From contig JAYGXS010000007.1 in NCBI GenBank assembly GCA_036362985.1, positions 4,345,834 to 4,409,833 on the forward strand: DNA of 64,000 nt, given 5' to 3'. Positions 43,836 through 53,750 of this stretch are shown here, piece after piece. The first letter of the stretch is position 1, and every line of letters starts with the position of its first letter. The position numbers were made by a program, and so were the translations under genes. The DNA is from Ligula intestinalis (Eukaryota; Platyhelminthes; Cestoda; Diphyllobothriidea; Diphyllobothriidae). The notes under the pieces are model-generated. The model saw nothing but the letters and a program-made list of their open reading frames with translations, was not told the origin of the DNA and did no database searches.

Positions 43836-44344
43836 GACGACAGAGCTTGTGATGACCGAATTACTGCGTGTTTATGAGTAGCTAAAGCAGGTCTAAATAC
43901 CTCTGCAACAGTCTGTTTGTAGTAGTAATTGACAGCAATTTTCCGCGTTTCGTCTGTATCTCCGTTCCCACTCAGATAATGGTCACACCAAGTACTGTTG
44001 TGTTTTATCGGGGTCGACAAACAGCTCTGTCTTAAGTTCTACTTATTGTTCATCTAAAATCCTGCCAATGAACGTGAAATCATTATGTGGACCTCAGTCA
44101 GTCCCACGACTGCTAACTCATGTTGCCTTGTTGCCTGCCAAGCCTTGCATGTTGGTACAGGATAACCTTGGCCTCACGCTCTTTTTCGATCCCCTATTTG
44201 ATCTTACCGCGTTGACCTCCTGCTCATCCCACGCTATAGATTGGTTCGCTGCTGGAGGAACGCTAGTCTGGTGAACGCGATAATCGATCGTAGCTGGCGT
44301 CTGAAGAAGAGTGTACGCGTACAAATACGTATCAGGCATGATGT

Positions 44345-44520
44345 ATGCATTTAAATTTTCAGTTCTATGAAGTCCAACTGTCACCAGCAAACTACCCTAG
44401 AGGTCTACACCGATGGGTGCTTATGACAACGCAAATAGGGGCTGTTCAGCTAACGAACTTAGTAGATACGTCGTGGCAAGCGCCCTATTTTCAGTGGCCA
44501 ATGGCGCTTTTAGTTATTAA
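44345..44520 (+). pseudogene. PLE endonuclease fragment (CSCG-type), divergent
   Basis: The first 55 codons of an ORF running to 44815 read FQFYEVQ, NYPRGLHRWVLMTTQIGAVQL and FQWPMA. They parallel AFRVIYRTP, SLRKWVLVTAGAVSIRL and CLPWPT in the copy at 6580-7158. The remaining 100 codons have no recognisable relation. The fragment is small and diverged, so the call is tentative. Confidence 0.5.
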
Positions 44521-44819
44521 GCGCACCCCGTTCAGTAATATCGATGCGCAATGCACGTTTTTAACACAAAAGAAGGCCTACATACTCAATCCCCGATTCC
44601 CAGCCCCGATCACCACATCACGTCAGTCTCGTCATATAAACGACGTGGAGCGATTGGGATTACTGCAGAACATTCTTATAAGCCTTATCCATGACTCGCA
44701 TGTCCATTCTTCGCATAAGTTTAGTGACCTGACAATTAGTTACCGAAAGATGTTTGCCGTGCTGACTTTTCAAACACTATTAAAATGGGCCAGCAGTCAG
44801 TTCTGCAGTGGTTGAAATC

Positions 44820-46200
44820 GCGCTGACAACAAAGATGGATGTCATCCCAGACAGATAGTATTGCCCGCAAAAGTAAGCAAAACTTGAATAGCAATTCCTG
44901 ACTTATTATCCATCGCCAGCAAGTCAGCTCCACACCAAAGTGGTTCATCGCCCGTGCCTCAAACTAGCTAAATTTTTATCAGTATATAATGCAATATCAG
45001 TTGACTCAGGAACTCGCTCTCTTGCCTATTAAAACCGGGAGATATTGGCACGCGTTTATGAACAAGTTAGTTCCGTTATCCGTCGTTGAACCTTCATTAG
45101 AGGATATCATCCTGATAAAATTCACCTGAAGTGCAATTTTGGCTCACCTGGTTGACAGCGGTCACTAGATAGACGTCAACCAAGCCGACAAAATATTTCC
45201 TGCTTTAGTAGGTAGTTGCAGCGTCGGAAGCAGCGGGCATACGACTGACTTACTCAATTTCGTGCCCGCCGATTGCGTTTATATAGGCATTTATTCTCCC
45301 CTGGCCGAAAACCAGCTAAGCATGCGTCTCTACACCTCCTAGGACGTCGCGTCACGACGACGAAGAAGAGACATGAATAAACTGTTGGACACCCTACTCC
45401 CCCTCTTTCTTTCATATCTGATAAGGCTAGACTCTAACCTCTTCTCCTCCTTTCTTACTGCTGGTTCGAAGTTTCAACTTTTTTTCTCATACCCTCCCTT
45501 ATATTATCATAAATGCCTGATGGCGAATAATTGAAAAGTTTACTTTCATCATTTCTGGAGTTTACGGAGGCTTACATTGTGAGTTACCGATCTTATGAAA
45601 TGCATGGGTTAGTTAGACGGAATTATTTAACTCGTTTTTTAAGATTGCTTAACGTGCGACACAATCCCATGTGGTTGCGGACACGCCAGTCGTTTTGTCT
45701 TCAAATGTACGTCGTTTTGGCTGCCGGCAAATAACACAGTCGGTAAGCGATGAATACTTAAGTTACAGGCATCTCCATCCTATTGCTTATTGAATTACTG
45801 TCCCAGCGCAGACCGCTGGAGGCTTCCTGTGACACGGATTCTGTCATGTCGCTAGGTTGCTTTACTCATGAAATTTTAGGATTGAACTTTGTGGAGCTGG
45901 TATTTTTGCTCATTGACTTTACTTGAGATGCAAAATGCTAGTTACTAGAAAAAACTTCAGTTCCGATCAGTATATGGACAAAAAAGCTGGGCTAATTCCA
46001 AAGTTTTCTTTTGATATTCAAGGACTTCCCTATTATATTTAAACGCCGCGGATCAAAACATATTTTTATGTTGTTTTACTATACCGGAAATAAGGACCGT
46101 AAACAGGCATACATATCGACACCCTCGAAATGTCGTCACTATTTTTCACAGAACTTGGTATATATTCTGCCATTATGTTGTGCATTTGCAATTTTAGAAT
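44820..46200. other. No gene recognised
   Basis: Only short unsupported ORFs. No repeat shared with other parts of the window was noticed apart from the fold-back that starts near 46205. Confidence 0.35.
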
Positions 46201-46204
46201 GGGG

Positions 46205-46505
46205 CCTAAATATATACAAATATGCTCAATATATGTGCTTCGCCGATCTAGATGAGGGACAATTAAGTTCAGTTTTGCCCAGGAGCTCACAACGTGAGCC
46301 CGCCAGACCATCGAATAGTGACTATGACGAAATGATGAAATAGATCTGACAAATCAAAGGGAGACCGGAATGGCCATTTCATCATATCATCACAGTCACT
46401 ATGTGACGGTCTGGCGTGCTCACATTATCAGCTCCTGGACAAAGCGCAACTTAATTGTTCCTCTTCTAGATCGGCGAAGCATATATATTTATCATATTCC
46501 CGATC
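46205..46505. repeat. Fold-back repeat next to a SINE
   Basis: 46207-46340 and 46370-46505 are inverted copies. Shared words are GCTTCGCCGATCTAGA, GACAATTAAGTT/AACTTAATTGTTC, AGGAGCT/AGCTCCTGG and GGTCTGGCG with complements. The central 30 bp include GGGAGACCGGAATGGCCATTT, which is the SINE tail read on the other strand. ORFs crossing the arms are not credible genes. Confidence 0.75.
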
Positions 46506-46524
46506 TCAACAGACAAAGCAAGGA

Positions 46525-46685
46525 GCCGGTGGGGCCGTGGTGCCGTGGTAGAGTATTAAACTCAATAACCAAAAGTCCCGAGTTCAAATCTCGGGGGTTC
46601 CAAACCTTGAGGTTGGTTACGACGGGTTGATGACGGCTAACAAGCCAGAAATGTCCATTCCGGTTTCCCTTTGTTTTGTCGGACC
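46525..46685 (+). repeat. tRNA-derived SINE, clearest copy
   Basis: The tRNA-like head starts near 46540. A 7-bp acceptor-like stem pairs TGGGGCC with GGTTCCA (two G-U). A D-arm (GTGC/GTAT) holds TGGTGCCGTGG as A box. The T-arm is CCGAG-TTCAAAT-CTCGG with B box GAGTTCAAATC. The anticodon arm is degenerate. The family body follows: GGTTACGACGGGTTGATGAC and GCCAGAAATGTCCATTCC. Pol III-transcribed SINEs have this organisation. Confidence 0.75.
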
Positions 46686-46689
46686 CATT

Positions 46690-49020
46690 TCATATATAAA
46701 TATACCGATAATTGTTCCAGTACATACAGAGAAGAGGGTTTACTCATTCTTTTCAGGGAAGCCAAAAAACAATCAAACTTTTCCGCTATTTTCTTGACTT
46801 AATGTTCGAAGAAAATGAAGTAAGCAGAGATCCTACGTCGAAATATCTAATGAAATGGCTTTTGGCGAGGTATCTTGTTAGAGGAGCTTTTTTAATTCAA
46901 CTTAGGCTTTTTACTATGTGACATGTTTCAATGCAATTACAAAAATCACCCAAAAGGCTGGCTTTATTAGGAAGTTTGCTCGAAAGCTCGCTTCGTTGGT
47001 AGATGCTTTAGCGACATGTTTTATTTTCGAATTTTTGACAAACAGAACAGAAGCCCTATTTATGGATAATCCTTGAATTTTCACTTCTATTTCAAGCACG
47101 ATATGAACCTCATCGTAATCGAACACCAGAGATATTTATAAAGAAATCGAAGGGAATAAACTTTCGCTCACTGTACGCAAAGTGGTAAGTTAACAATTTA
47201 ACATGACAATTTCATTTAAAGCGTATAGTCACTGACTGGTATTTTCGGATGTGAGCTTATAAAACGCCTTACTCCTGTGACGTCCCAATCGGCGCAATCT
47301 AGCGACAATCTGTTTATCTTATTCCAACATGTTTTCAAGTACAAATTGCAGGAAAGTGACAGTTTTTGTGAAAATATCTTGGAATATTTACTCAAACTTT
47401 GGGCTCCTGGGCAACGACCGAACTTTGCATGGCCAGTAATATGAAATATTATGTTTCTGAAGGAAAAACGAAAGGCTATGGTCAAATTTAATTCTATTTG
47501 TGTTGCTTTACGCACTTGGTTGTTTTGCACGAGCAGGCTTTATCCGCATTTAAAACTAAGGTTTACTTAGTTTCAAATTTTCAAAATTATCCGTTTTTCG
47601 AAAAAAAACTGCTATTTCTAAACAAGATAATGGTAATTTACAAACCACGATATGTTTTTTTTTCAGGAAGAGTGGTTCCTTTACTGCAGTAAACATTTTA
47701 GGAAAGCAGCGTTAATTGATTTTGCACAATAAGAATATTCTTTTCAAGTTTTTGAGGTTTCAGAAGATGCGCAGTTGACTGTATATCCTATAAATACTGT
47801 AAATGAATAAAGAAGCAACTTACACGAAACTCATTGCTGGTCACGAAGCAGGGCAATTTACAGCAGTAGGAGGGACCGGTTATTTGCAAAACTTTACAAT
47901 TCTCATTGTCAATAATGCTCCATCGCGGTTCCGGACAATGCGGTCTGAAAAAAACGCAATCAAGCCTTAGAAAAGTGAATACGACAAGGGCTATTCGTCA
48001 GTCTAGTGGCCAATAACGTGGATGCAGTAAGATTACAAATGCTGCCGACAACAACGTAAGTCTTATGACGGTGCATGCCACCAACGCTTTTCTATGACGT
48101 CCTTTTGGTTTGATTTTCACGTCGAATAAAATCGTAGTTTCAAGCAAAAATGCGTGCTCCTAGTTTCTGGATTGTCGGAACAATAAACAACGACGATAAC
48201 TCTACATTGAAGAACCTACTCAGGTCATATAATGTATTAAGCCGTTTACTGTATGTTCGAGGCGTACAATGACTTCCCATGCCTAGGACAATATGTTAGG
48301 TCAAATGGATATCACATCTGGAGTTTCTCAAAAAATTGTGCTTCTCGAGTGCAACAGAACCTGACGAAGTGATTGGACGTACTTTGCTATTTTACAGATT
48401 GATACACATTTAACCGTTAACCTTCCAAGTGACATTTAGTTAGATAACAGGACTGCCTCTTCAAATTTCCAGTGTTAATCAGCCGAGTTCAATGGAATGG
48501 ACCGCAATGTCCAAGTTCATGCCCTTCTTTACTGCTTCTGCGTGCTCGGCTACCCGCGTCTATAGTTACTTCGCATGTTTTCCGATGAACCTACTTTTTT
48601 CGCAATTGTAGAAATTACAATAAACGACTGTCGACCTTCTTTGTTCTGACTGCAAATCTGCTGACCCAAATTTTTGACGCTCGACCGTACGTAAACAGGG
48701 AATAGATCGATAATCTCACTTATCAGTTCACCTAATTTTTTATAATGGGTGGTGCTAGCGTCAACAGGCGGTTCCATCGGGTAAACATAAGATAGTCCTT
48801 TCAGTTAAGATGCTAAAACCATAATCCCTAAATGACAACAAGAATATTGCCAAGAGTGAATAAAGATGGAAACGACAGCTCCAATTAAAGGGCCTGTGAT
48901 GTTTTAAAAGATTTTCAAATGAGTTTTAATTGTCCAAAAACACTATAAAGTCTTAGTTAGCGAGCTTTTGGAAGGTGCGCATATTGCTTATAAAAGCAAA
49001 CCAGCGCATTCCAGGAAGCA
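46690..49020. other. No gene recognised
   Basis: AT-rich, with minus-strand ORFs of at most 104 codons (47216-47530) lacking any known domain. No inverted or direct repeat was noticed. Confidence 0.35.
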
Positions 49021-49029
49021 GTTTAAGAG

Positions 49030-49255
49030 AAATAAGATACGATTGCTAAAAGAAGAATTTAATTTGCCTGACATTTCGAATTCATGCTTGAACCCAGCAT
49101 CAGATGCGGGCACTTTGTACACCAAGAGCTTCAGAGAAAGCTTAGCTGTTCACTTTCAAGTAATCTGTCAACAGTTGCTGAACTTTCTTGAGGTCCTTAT
49201 CTACCGCAAAGATTATGGTGGCCTAAAGACCAAAGCATTGAGGACCGCGATCAAT
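49030..49255. pseudogene. HHR-like terminal repeat (-) beside a PLE RT fragment (+)
   Basis: The minus strand 49060-49110 reads CATCTGATGCTGGGTTCAAG, then AATTCGAAATGTCAGGC; the core is CTGATGC (A9 to C) and the box is GAAAUGUC. The plus strand 49170-49250 reads LNFLEVLIYRKDYGGLKTKA, the segment after YVDD and LPFLDVL in PLE RTs. Opposite orientations repeat the inverted end-plus-coding arrangement seen at 2758-2905. Confidence 0.65.
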
Positions 49256-49279
49256 ACGCTTTGCATTTTTTCCTACGAA

Positions 49280-49810
49280 AACGGTGGTGAATGGGTTTTA
49301 TGAGTGGTAAATGAGGATACGTAGTGGAATATACTCTAATAAATGCTAAAATGCATTTCTATTTCAATGTATTTAGAAGTGTTGTTGATTTATATCTGTA
49401 GATTTTCCTAATCTGCATTATCGTTTAAATTATTGCAGAAAAACCCGATTTTCAAATTGCAGGTTCTTTAAAATTCCTCGAAAAATAGGAATGGTGGTTA
49501 GAAGGTCGTTTAATTCAACGTACCTGAGGTCAAACTCACCATTCTGGAGTTAGATTAGTATAGTCCGCGGCGCAAAGCGCCTCGCACAACTTCAATTTAC
49601 ATGCGGTAAAAACTTGATCCTAGCGGCCGCGGGAAGCAACTTCGACTACATTTTTTTCCCTTTACACTTACTTCTGAAAATTTTCTTCTCTGCCTATCCT
49701 ATTTCCTCACCCCCGAAAACTCTATAACCTTCATTTTTGCATTACAAAATGCTGGGGCTAAGGATATATAAGTGGGCCTACATAAGCTACTATTCCCGAA
49801 ACTCCAACGG
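49280..49810 (+). repeat. Dispersed repeat C, copy 1
   Basis: About 520 bp matching 51285-51795 in the same order. Shared words are AACGGT, ATATACTxTAATAAATGCT, TTGATTTATATCTGTAGATTTTCC, GCGGCCGCGGGAAGCA, CTGCCTATCCTATTT and TACATAAGCTAC. A third copy is inverted at 60510-61890, split by a PLE, and a fragment is at 17825-17965. No coding was found. Confidence 0.8.
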
Positions 49811-49904
49811 AAACATTCCAATAAGTCGCAAACGTAATTGTGTAAGGGTAGAATAATTGTATGTTTAGAGAACTGCGAGAAACCCGAATAAATGGTTGCC
49901 GATT

Positions 49905-50065
49905 TGAAATTCATTCGATGGGTGTTCAGCCAGCCATACCCAATCCCAGGGACGGCGACCCCAACGACCGCCTGAGGCTCGAAATCTAACGCTCTGACCA
50001 CTTGTACAACTGATCGCGCTGATAGGGTGGACTGCGCCTTACCAATTGCTGGACACACGGCCGCT
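49905..50065 (-). repeat. tRNA-derived SINE, partial
   Basis: The minus strand reads CAAGTGGTCAGAGCGTTAGA and then TTTCGAGCCTCAGGCGG, which look like D-arm and T-arm (B box) remnants. GGGTATGGCTGGCTGAAC, the start of the family body, follows. The anticodon arm is missing. The overlapping minus-strand ORF (49699-50070) is SINE translation, not a gene. Confidence 0.55.
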
Positions 50066-50289
50066 TTCATGCCTTTTGTTCGGAGTGCAGGTTTAAAAAA
50101 CGTCGCTCTAGGGGCAAACAGACTATTTTGAGATTCGCAGTCAAAGTCTTAAGAAAGAACGACTAATGACTGTGGCGTGTGAAACAAAGACGAATCCAAA
50201 AAGCCCTTAGCCTTGAGAAAGAGGATTAGACAAACCTGATTTAAAATAACTTCTGTGACTGCCTAGAAGGCCATTAGCAGACAGATATC

Positions 50290-50910
50290 AAATGCAGGCC
50301 GAAGACTCAAGGTTCCATCTGCGCATCTAAATTCTAAAAAGGGAATGTTGCAATTTTAATCGATCGTGCAAAAGGAAATTGAGTTGTTTTTTTCGCATCT
50401 CGCCAGAGCTTAGTCTGGCTGCCAGCCGTCACTGTGGTTGCGCCTACGATCACCGTAGAACGGGAAAGAAACGCGAGCAAAAACTAAAATTTGGGCTGTT
50501 AAATTGCCTTGCGAAGTCTCCTATGTGTCCCGAAAAGTCGGCAATAGTTAGCGCACCCAATGTGTCCTGTACTGGTCGATTAACCAGCTGGGTCTGTAGT
50601 GGTCGCTGCCGGCCGACGCCCTCCTGCGTCATTGTTCAAGGCCGAATGCCCCAAGGTCATCCAATACCTCAGTCAGTGCTTACAGACGCGCTGACCTACA
50701 GAGACTTGACCTCCATCCACTCGGACATACACACACGTGCGTCTAGGTTCTCGCGGCTGCCCAAGCCCAACTCGAACATGTCTCTTTTCCCCACTCTCGG
50801 CCACCAGACATCATTTAGGAGCTCGGCACTCCAGCAGAATGACGTGTGCTCCGACGTCAATACTCTTTCCATCTATTCTTTAGTTTCTTTGTGTACACAA
50901 TAAACTATTC
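50290..50910 (+). repeat. Dispersed repeat F, copy 1, containing a 174-codon ORF
   Basis: 50290-50600 matches 58735-59010. Shared words are CAAAAGGAA, TTTxxCATCTCGCCA, GTCCCGAAAAGTCG/GTCCGAAAAGGTCG and CTGGTCGATTAA/CCGGTCGATTAA. The ORF at 50379-50903 has the more GC-rich 3' part (50600-50900) and ends at a TACACAATAAAC that resembles a polyadenylation context. The protein is basic at first, then serine/threonine/proline-rich, with no recognised domain. Because it lies largely in a repeat and the other copy has stops, I treat it as element-derived. Confidence 0.45.
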
Positions 50911-51284
50911 CTCCTATTCTGTCCTCCACTGACTTTTCCTCTCCCAAGTAGCCATGGTCTGAAGATCGCATTTGCCAGGGTTTAAATCACTTAACCCCCT
51001 ACGATAGGACTATTCACTTAATTGAATACAAACACATGAATGCTATTCATACTTGTAGAACTGGGAAACAAAGTCAATCGCTGACGCCTGAACAGGATGC
51101 CCCCGTTTAGACTTAGGAAAATATTTTCCTTGGTGGTTGAGCACTCATCGTCTGCAATGTGTTAATTCAATCGAAATAATCGATGATTTCTCAACAAGAA
51201 CCCTCATGTTAGACTGAGGAATAAATGGCAACAGAAGCTTATATAGCCCCACACATTAATCCCTACAACCTGCATGTTTTCCTA

Positions 51285-51795
51285 CAAAAACGGTAGTTAT
51301 TGGGTTTTATGGGCGGGGAATTAGGACACGCAATGGAATATACTTTAATAAATGCTGAATGCATTTTTATTTTAGTGTATATAGAAGAGTTTTTGATTTA
51401 TATCTGTAGATTTTCCTAATCCATATTATTGCGGAAAAACCTGATTATCAAATTGCAGTTTTCTTGAATTTCTCGATGAATTGCAATGATGGTCAAAAGG
51501 TCGTCTACTTCAACTTACCTGTGGTCCAACTTACCGTTGTGGAGTTATATAAGTATAGTCCACGGCGCTAAGCGCCGCACACACATTCAGTTTACTTGCG
51601 GAACAGGTTACTCCCAGCGGCCGCGGGAAGCATCATCGACTACATTTTTTCACTTTACACTTCTAAAAATTTCTTTCGCTGCCTATCCTATTTTTCCACC
51701 CTGCAAAACTTTATAAACACCGTTTTTGCAGGAAAAAATGCTGGGACTATGAGTATGTGAGTGAGGCTACATAAGCTACTTTTGCCGAATACATT
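51285..51795 (+). repeat. Dispersed repeat C, copy 2
   Basis: Near-collinear with 49280-49810, including the CGGCGCTAAGCGCCG hairpin near 51566 and the NotI-like GCGGCCGC near 51617. The two copies flank the SINE and repeat F in direct orientation 2 kb apart. Confidence 0.8.
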
Positions 51796-51884
51796 TTTCT
51801 TAGTGATTAAGCTCGCATCTTCTCCCAGGCGTATTCTTTCAATTGATCTTGTGTCGGCCTTTAGCCATACCCCGAGTTGCAACT

Positions 51885-52095
51885 CCAAGTTGTGCGGCTG
51901 ACTGCTCCCAAGACATTTTTTGCTATACGAAATTGTTCGTCAGTGAGACCGATCGATTGACAAAGTTGTTCTAGTAGCTATTTTCTCTCAGCCCTTGTCG
52001 AAAATAATTTATTTCCGCTGTTTTGTCTTCAGGTTCACGATAGTACATCCATTTGACAGATCTGCTGCTTTTCAATTACTTCCCGCGACTCGAAT
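51885..52095 (-). pseudogene. PLE RT C-terminal fragment
   Basis: This minus-strand segment is the counterpart of 59780-59990, which translates as EDKAAEINYF and MVRENGY and so matches EEDKVAEVEYLRQMFRENGY in the PLE at 31115-30915. Shared DNA words are TGCGACTAACTGCTCC or CGGCTGACTGCTCC, TGTCAGTGAGAC and AAATAATTTATTTC. Stops interrupt it. Confidence 0.65.
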
Positions 52096-52109
52096 GTTCG
52101 CGAACACAG

Positions 52110-52650
52110 AAATACTATTAATATTTGTAGAACTGGGAAACAAAGCTAATCACTGATACCTGAACAGGAGGCCCCAATTTAGACTTAGGAAAAGATTTTC
52201 CTTGGTGGTTGAGCACTCATCCTCTCCAAGGTGCAACTTCAATCGAGACAATCGAGGATGTCTCAACAAGAGCCCCCAATTTAGACTGAGGAATAAATGT
52301 TTCTTTGTGATAAAGCTCACATCTTTTCCCAAGCATATTCTTTCAAACGACCGTGTGTTGGCCTTGAGCTATACAGATGACTGTACTTTATTTTGCGATA
52401 ATTTTGCGTACAGATATAGTGTCGACCGTGAAGTGTGGAAGCAAATCAGCAACGCAGCCCAGCGACAGTGCGGGCGAAGGAAAATAAGAAATCTGCCCTG
52501 GACTATACGCGTTCTTTTATCCCCAGGGTGGTCTAGAACGGGTATGCATAAAGCATAATCCAGAAGGCTGCCTATCCTCCTTCAAAATAAGTGAGTGACT
52601 CCGTAACATTTGGTCGCAGATTAGTACGAAACATTGCTGATTTTTGCATA
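52110..52650 (+). repeat. Dispersed repeat G, copy 1 (matches 60030-60485)
   Basis: Shared words are TTTAGACTTAGGAAAAGATTTTC or AAGACTTAAGAATAATTTATC, TGGTTGAG, AAATCTGCCCTGG, GGGTGGTCTAGAACG and GTGAGTGAC/GTGAGTCG, in the same order. A short internal duplication (52160-52230 and 52275-52330) repeats CCCAATTTAGACT and AGGAA. Confidence 0.65.
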
Positions 52651-52837
52651 ATTCATTAAGTTGCCGCACGCGTGGCACAAAGTCCGTTTTTCTATCAAAA
52701 AAGGTTTCAGTGTTATTTCATCAATGGAAGGGAATTCAAACTGCTCCTACATCCAGCTAAACTCGCATGGGAATAATCATCACAGACTACATCTATCTAT
52801 TTAAATAGGCTTGAAGTGGATGAATTGAGACCTTAAC

Positions 52838-52925
52838 AACTTGCCAATGCAAGCGAACGTCCATGTCCCATTTAGTTAATTTAGTTGACCCACATGTGAA
52901 AAAACACGCGGCATTCGTAGCTCAA
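52838..52925 (+). repeat. Left target-site duplication of the LINE (88 bp)
   Basis: From AACTTGCCAATGCAAGCGAA to GCATTCGTAGCTCAA it repeats 57178-57295. Two substitutions separate the copies, and the right copy has 30 extra bases (57211-57240). The duplicate ends inside the A-box region of a tRNA-like sequence that is complete only on the right side. Confidence 0.85.
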
Positions 52926-53585
52926 TCCACTGCCAGTACTGCTATTAACCAGAAAGTGGGTGACAGTGTCGCAGGCCCGAGCCTGAAGCCCACAGTAGAA
53001 AACGAGGGCAGCACATCAACCATAGAGTCCGGTCGCACACAAGATGGTCACAATAGCAGCACAAGAGCTGTTAACGAGCAAGCAAGTGACAGTGTCGTAG
53101 GCACGAAAAATGGCACTAAGAGAGAAGCCAGCATCATCATACAGGGATTAACGGAATCAACCGCAGCCACTCCCATGGACCGGCATTCCGCAGATGTCCA
53201 GCTCTTCCATGGCCTTATGAACAAAATGCTGAGACCCAATGTACCATTAGAGTGCGAAAAGGCCTTCCGCCTTGGCAAACGGCCTGAGAGCCCAACTGGA
53301 ACGGCACGTCCCAGACCTCTGAAAGTGGTCATGACAAGAAGCCAAGACGCCAAGCTCATTCTATCTAGGCGTTTTAAAATAAAAGACTCTGACCCGGGAG
53401 TTTTTTTTCAACAGGAGTTCTCAGCTGCAGAACGGAACAAACGTCGTCAACTTGTTTCCGAAAAGAGTGAGCGGTCCAGCAAGGGCAAACAAAACTTGGT
53501 TATTTACAACAACCAAGTGATTCAACGTCCATTGTTCTCACCTTGGATAGGTCCGTTCCGGATAACCACACAGTCGGCTCAGTAG
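52863..53585 (+). CDS. LINE ORF1 protein (RNA-binding), start lies in target flank
   Basis: 240 codons. Residues 1-21 are encoded by the duplicated target sequence (52863-52925), so the true element sequence starts after them and the ATG is fortuitous. Residues about 30-95 are serine/threonine/glutamine-rich with a repeated xASDSV(V/A)G motif. Residues about 115-215 form the conserved part: IIQGLTES, CEKAFRLGKRPES, RPRPLKVVMT, AKLILSRRF and GVFFQQEFSAAERNKRRQL. This resembles the RRM/C-terminal region of CR1/Jockey ORF1 proteins, which coat element RNA. The end overlaps ORF2 by 43 bp in another frame because of a local tandem duplication. Confidence 0.72.
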   Translation: MSHLVNLVDPHVKKHAAFVAQSTASTAINQKVGDSVAGPSLKPTVENEGSTSTIESGRTQDGHNSSTRAVNEQASDSVVGTKNGTKREASIIIQGLTESTAATPMDRHSADVQLFHGLMNKMLRPNVPLECEKAFRLGKRPESPTGTARPRPLKVVMTRSQDAKLILSRRFKIKDSDPGVFFQQEFSAAERNKRRQLVSEKSERSSKGKQNLVIYNNQVIQRPLFSPWIGPFRITTQSAQ

Positions 53586-53750
53586 AGGGAAGATTGAGCC
53601 CAATCGAAAAACATACAGAGGCAGAACGAAGGGGAAAAACATTTGGTTATTTAGAACAACCAAGTGATCCATCGTCCACTGTTCTCCCTCAGAAAAGGTC
53701 CTCCCCGGATGACCGCACAGTCGACCCGGAAAAAGGCGGGGAAAACCTGA
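53490..53750 (+). repeat. 147-bp tandem duplication at the ORF1/ORF2 junction
   Basis: TTGGTTATTTACAACAACCA at 53498 recurs as TTGGTTATTTAGAACAACCA near 53644. Both continue with AGTGATxCAxCGTCCA, TGTTCTC and CGGATxACCxCACAGTCG. The duplicate changes frame, giving ORF1 its present end and ORF2 its N-terminal 70 residues. Confidence 0.8.

Noticed and set aside
46011..46343. 110-codon ORF with membrane-like stretches
   Set aside because: The 3' third lies in an inverted-repeat arm, the matching arm has no equivalent frame, and no domain is seen.
46540..46610. Functional tRNA gene
   Set aside because: The anticodon arm cannot be drawn properly, and the sequence continues into the SINE body shared with other loci.
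49699..50070. 123-codon minus-strand ORF
   Set aside because: The N-terminal part is translation through a tRNA-derived SINE.
50379..50903. 174-codon ORF considered as a host gene or gag-like protein
   Set aside because: No zinc knuckle, protease or other domain; most of it lies in a dispersed repeat whose other copy is interrupted.
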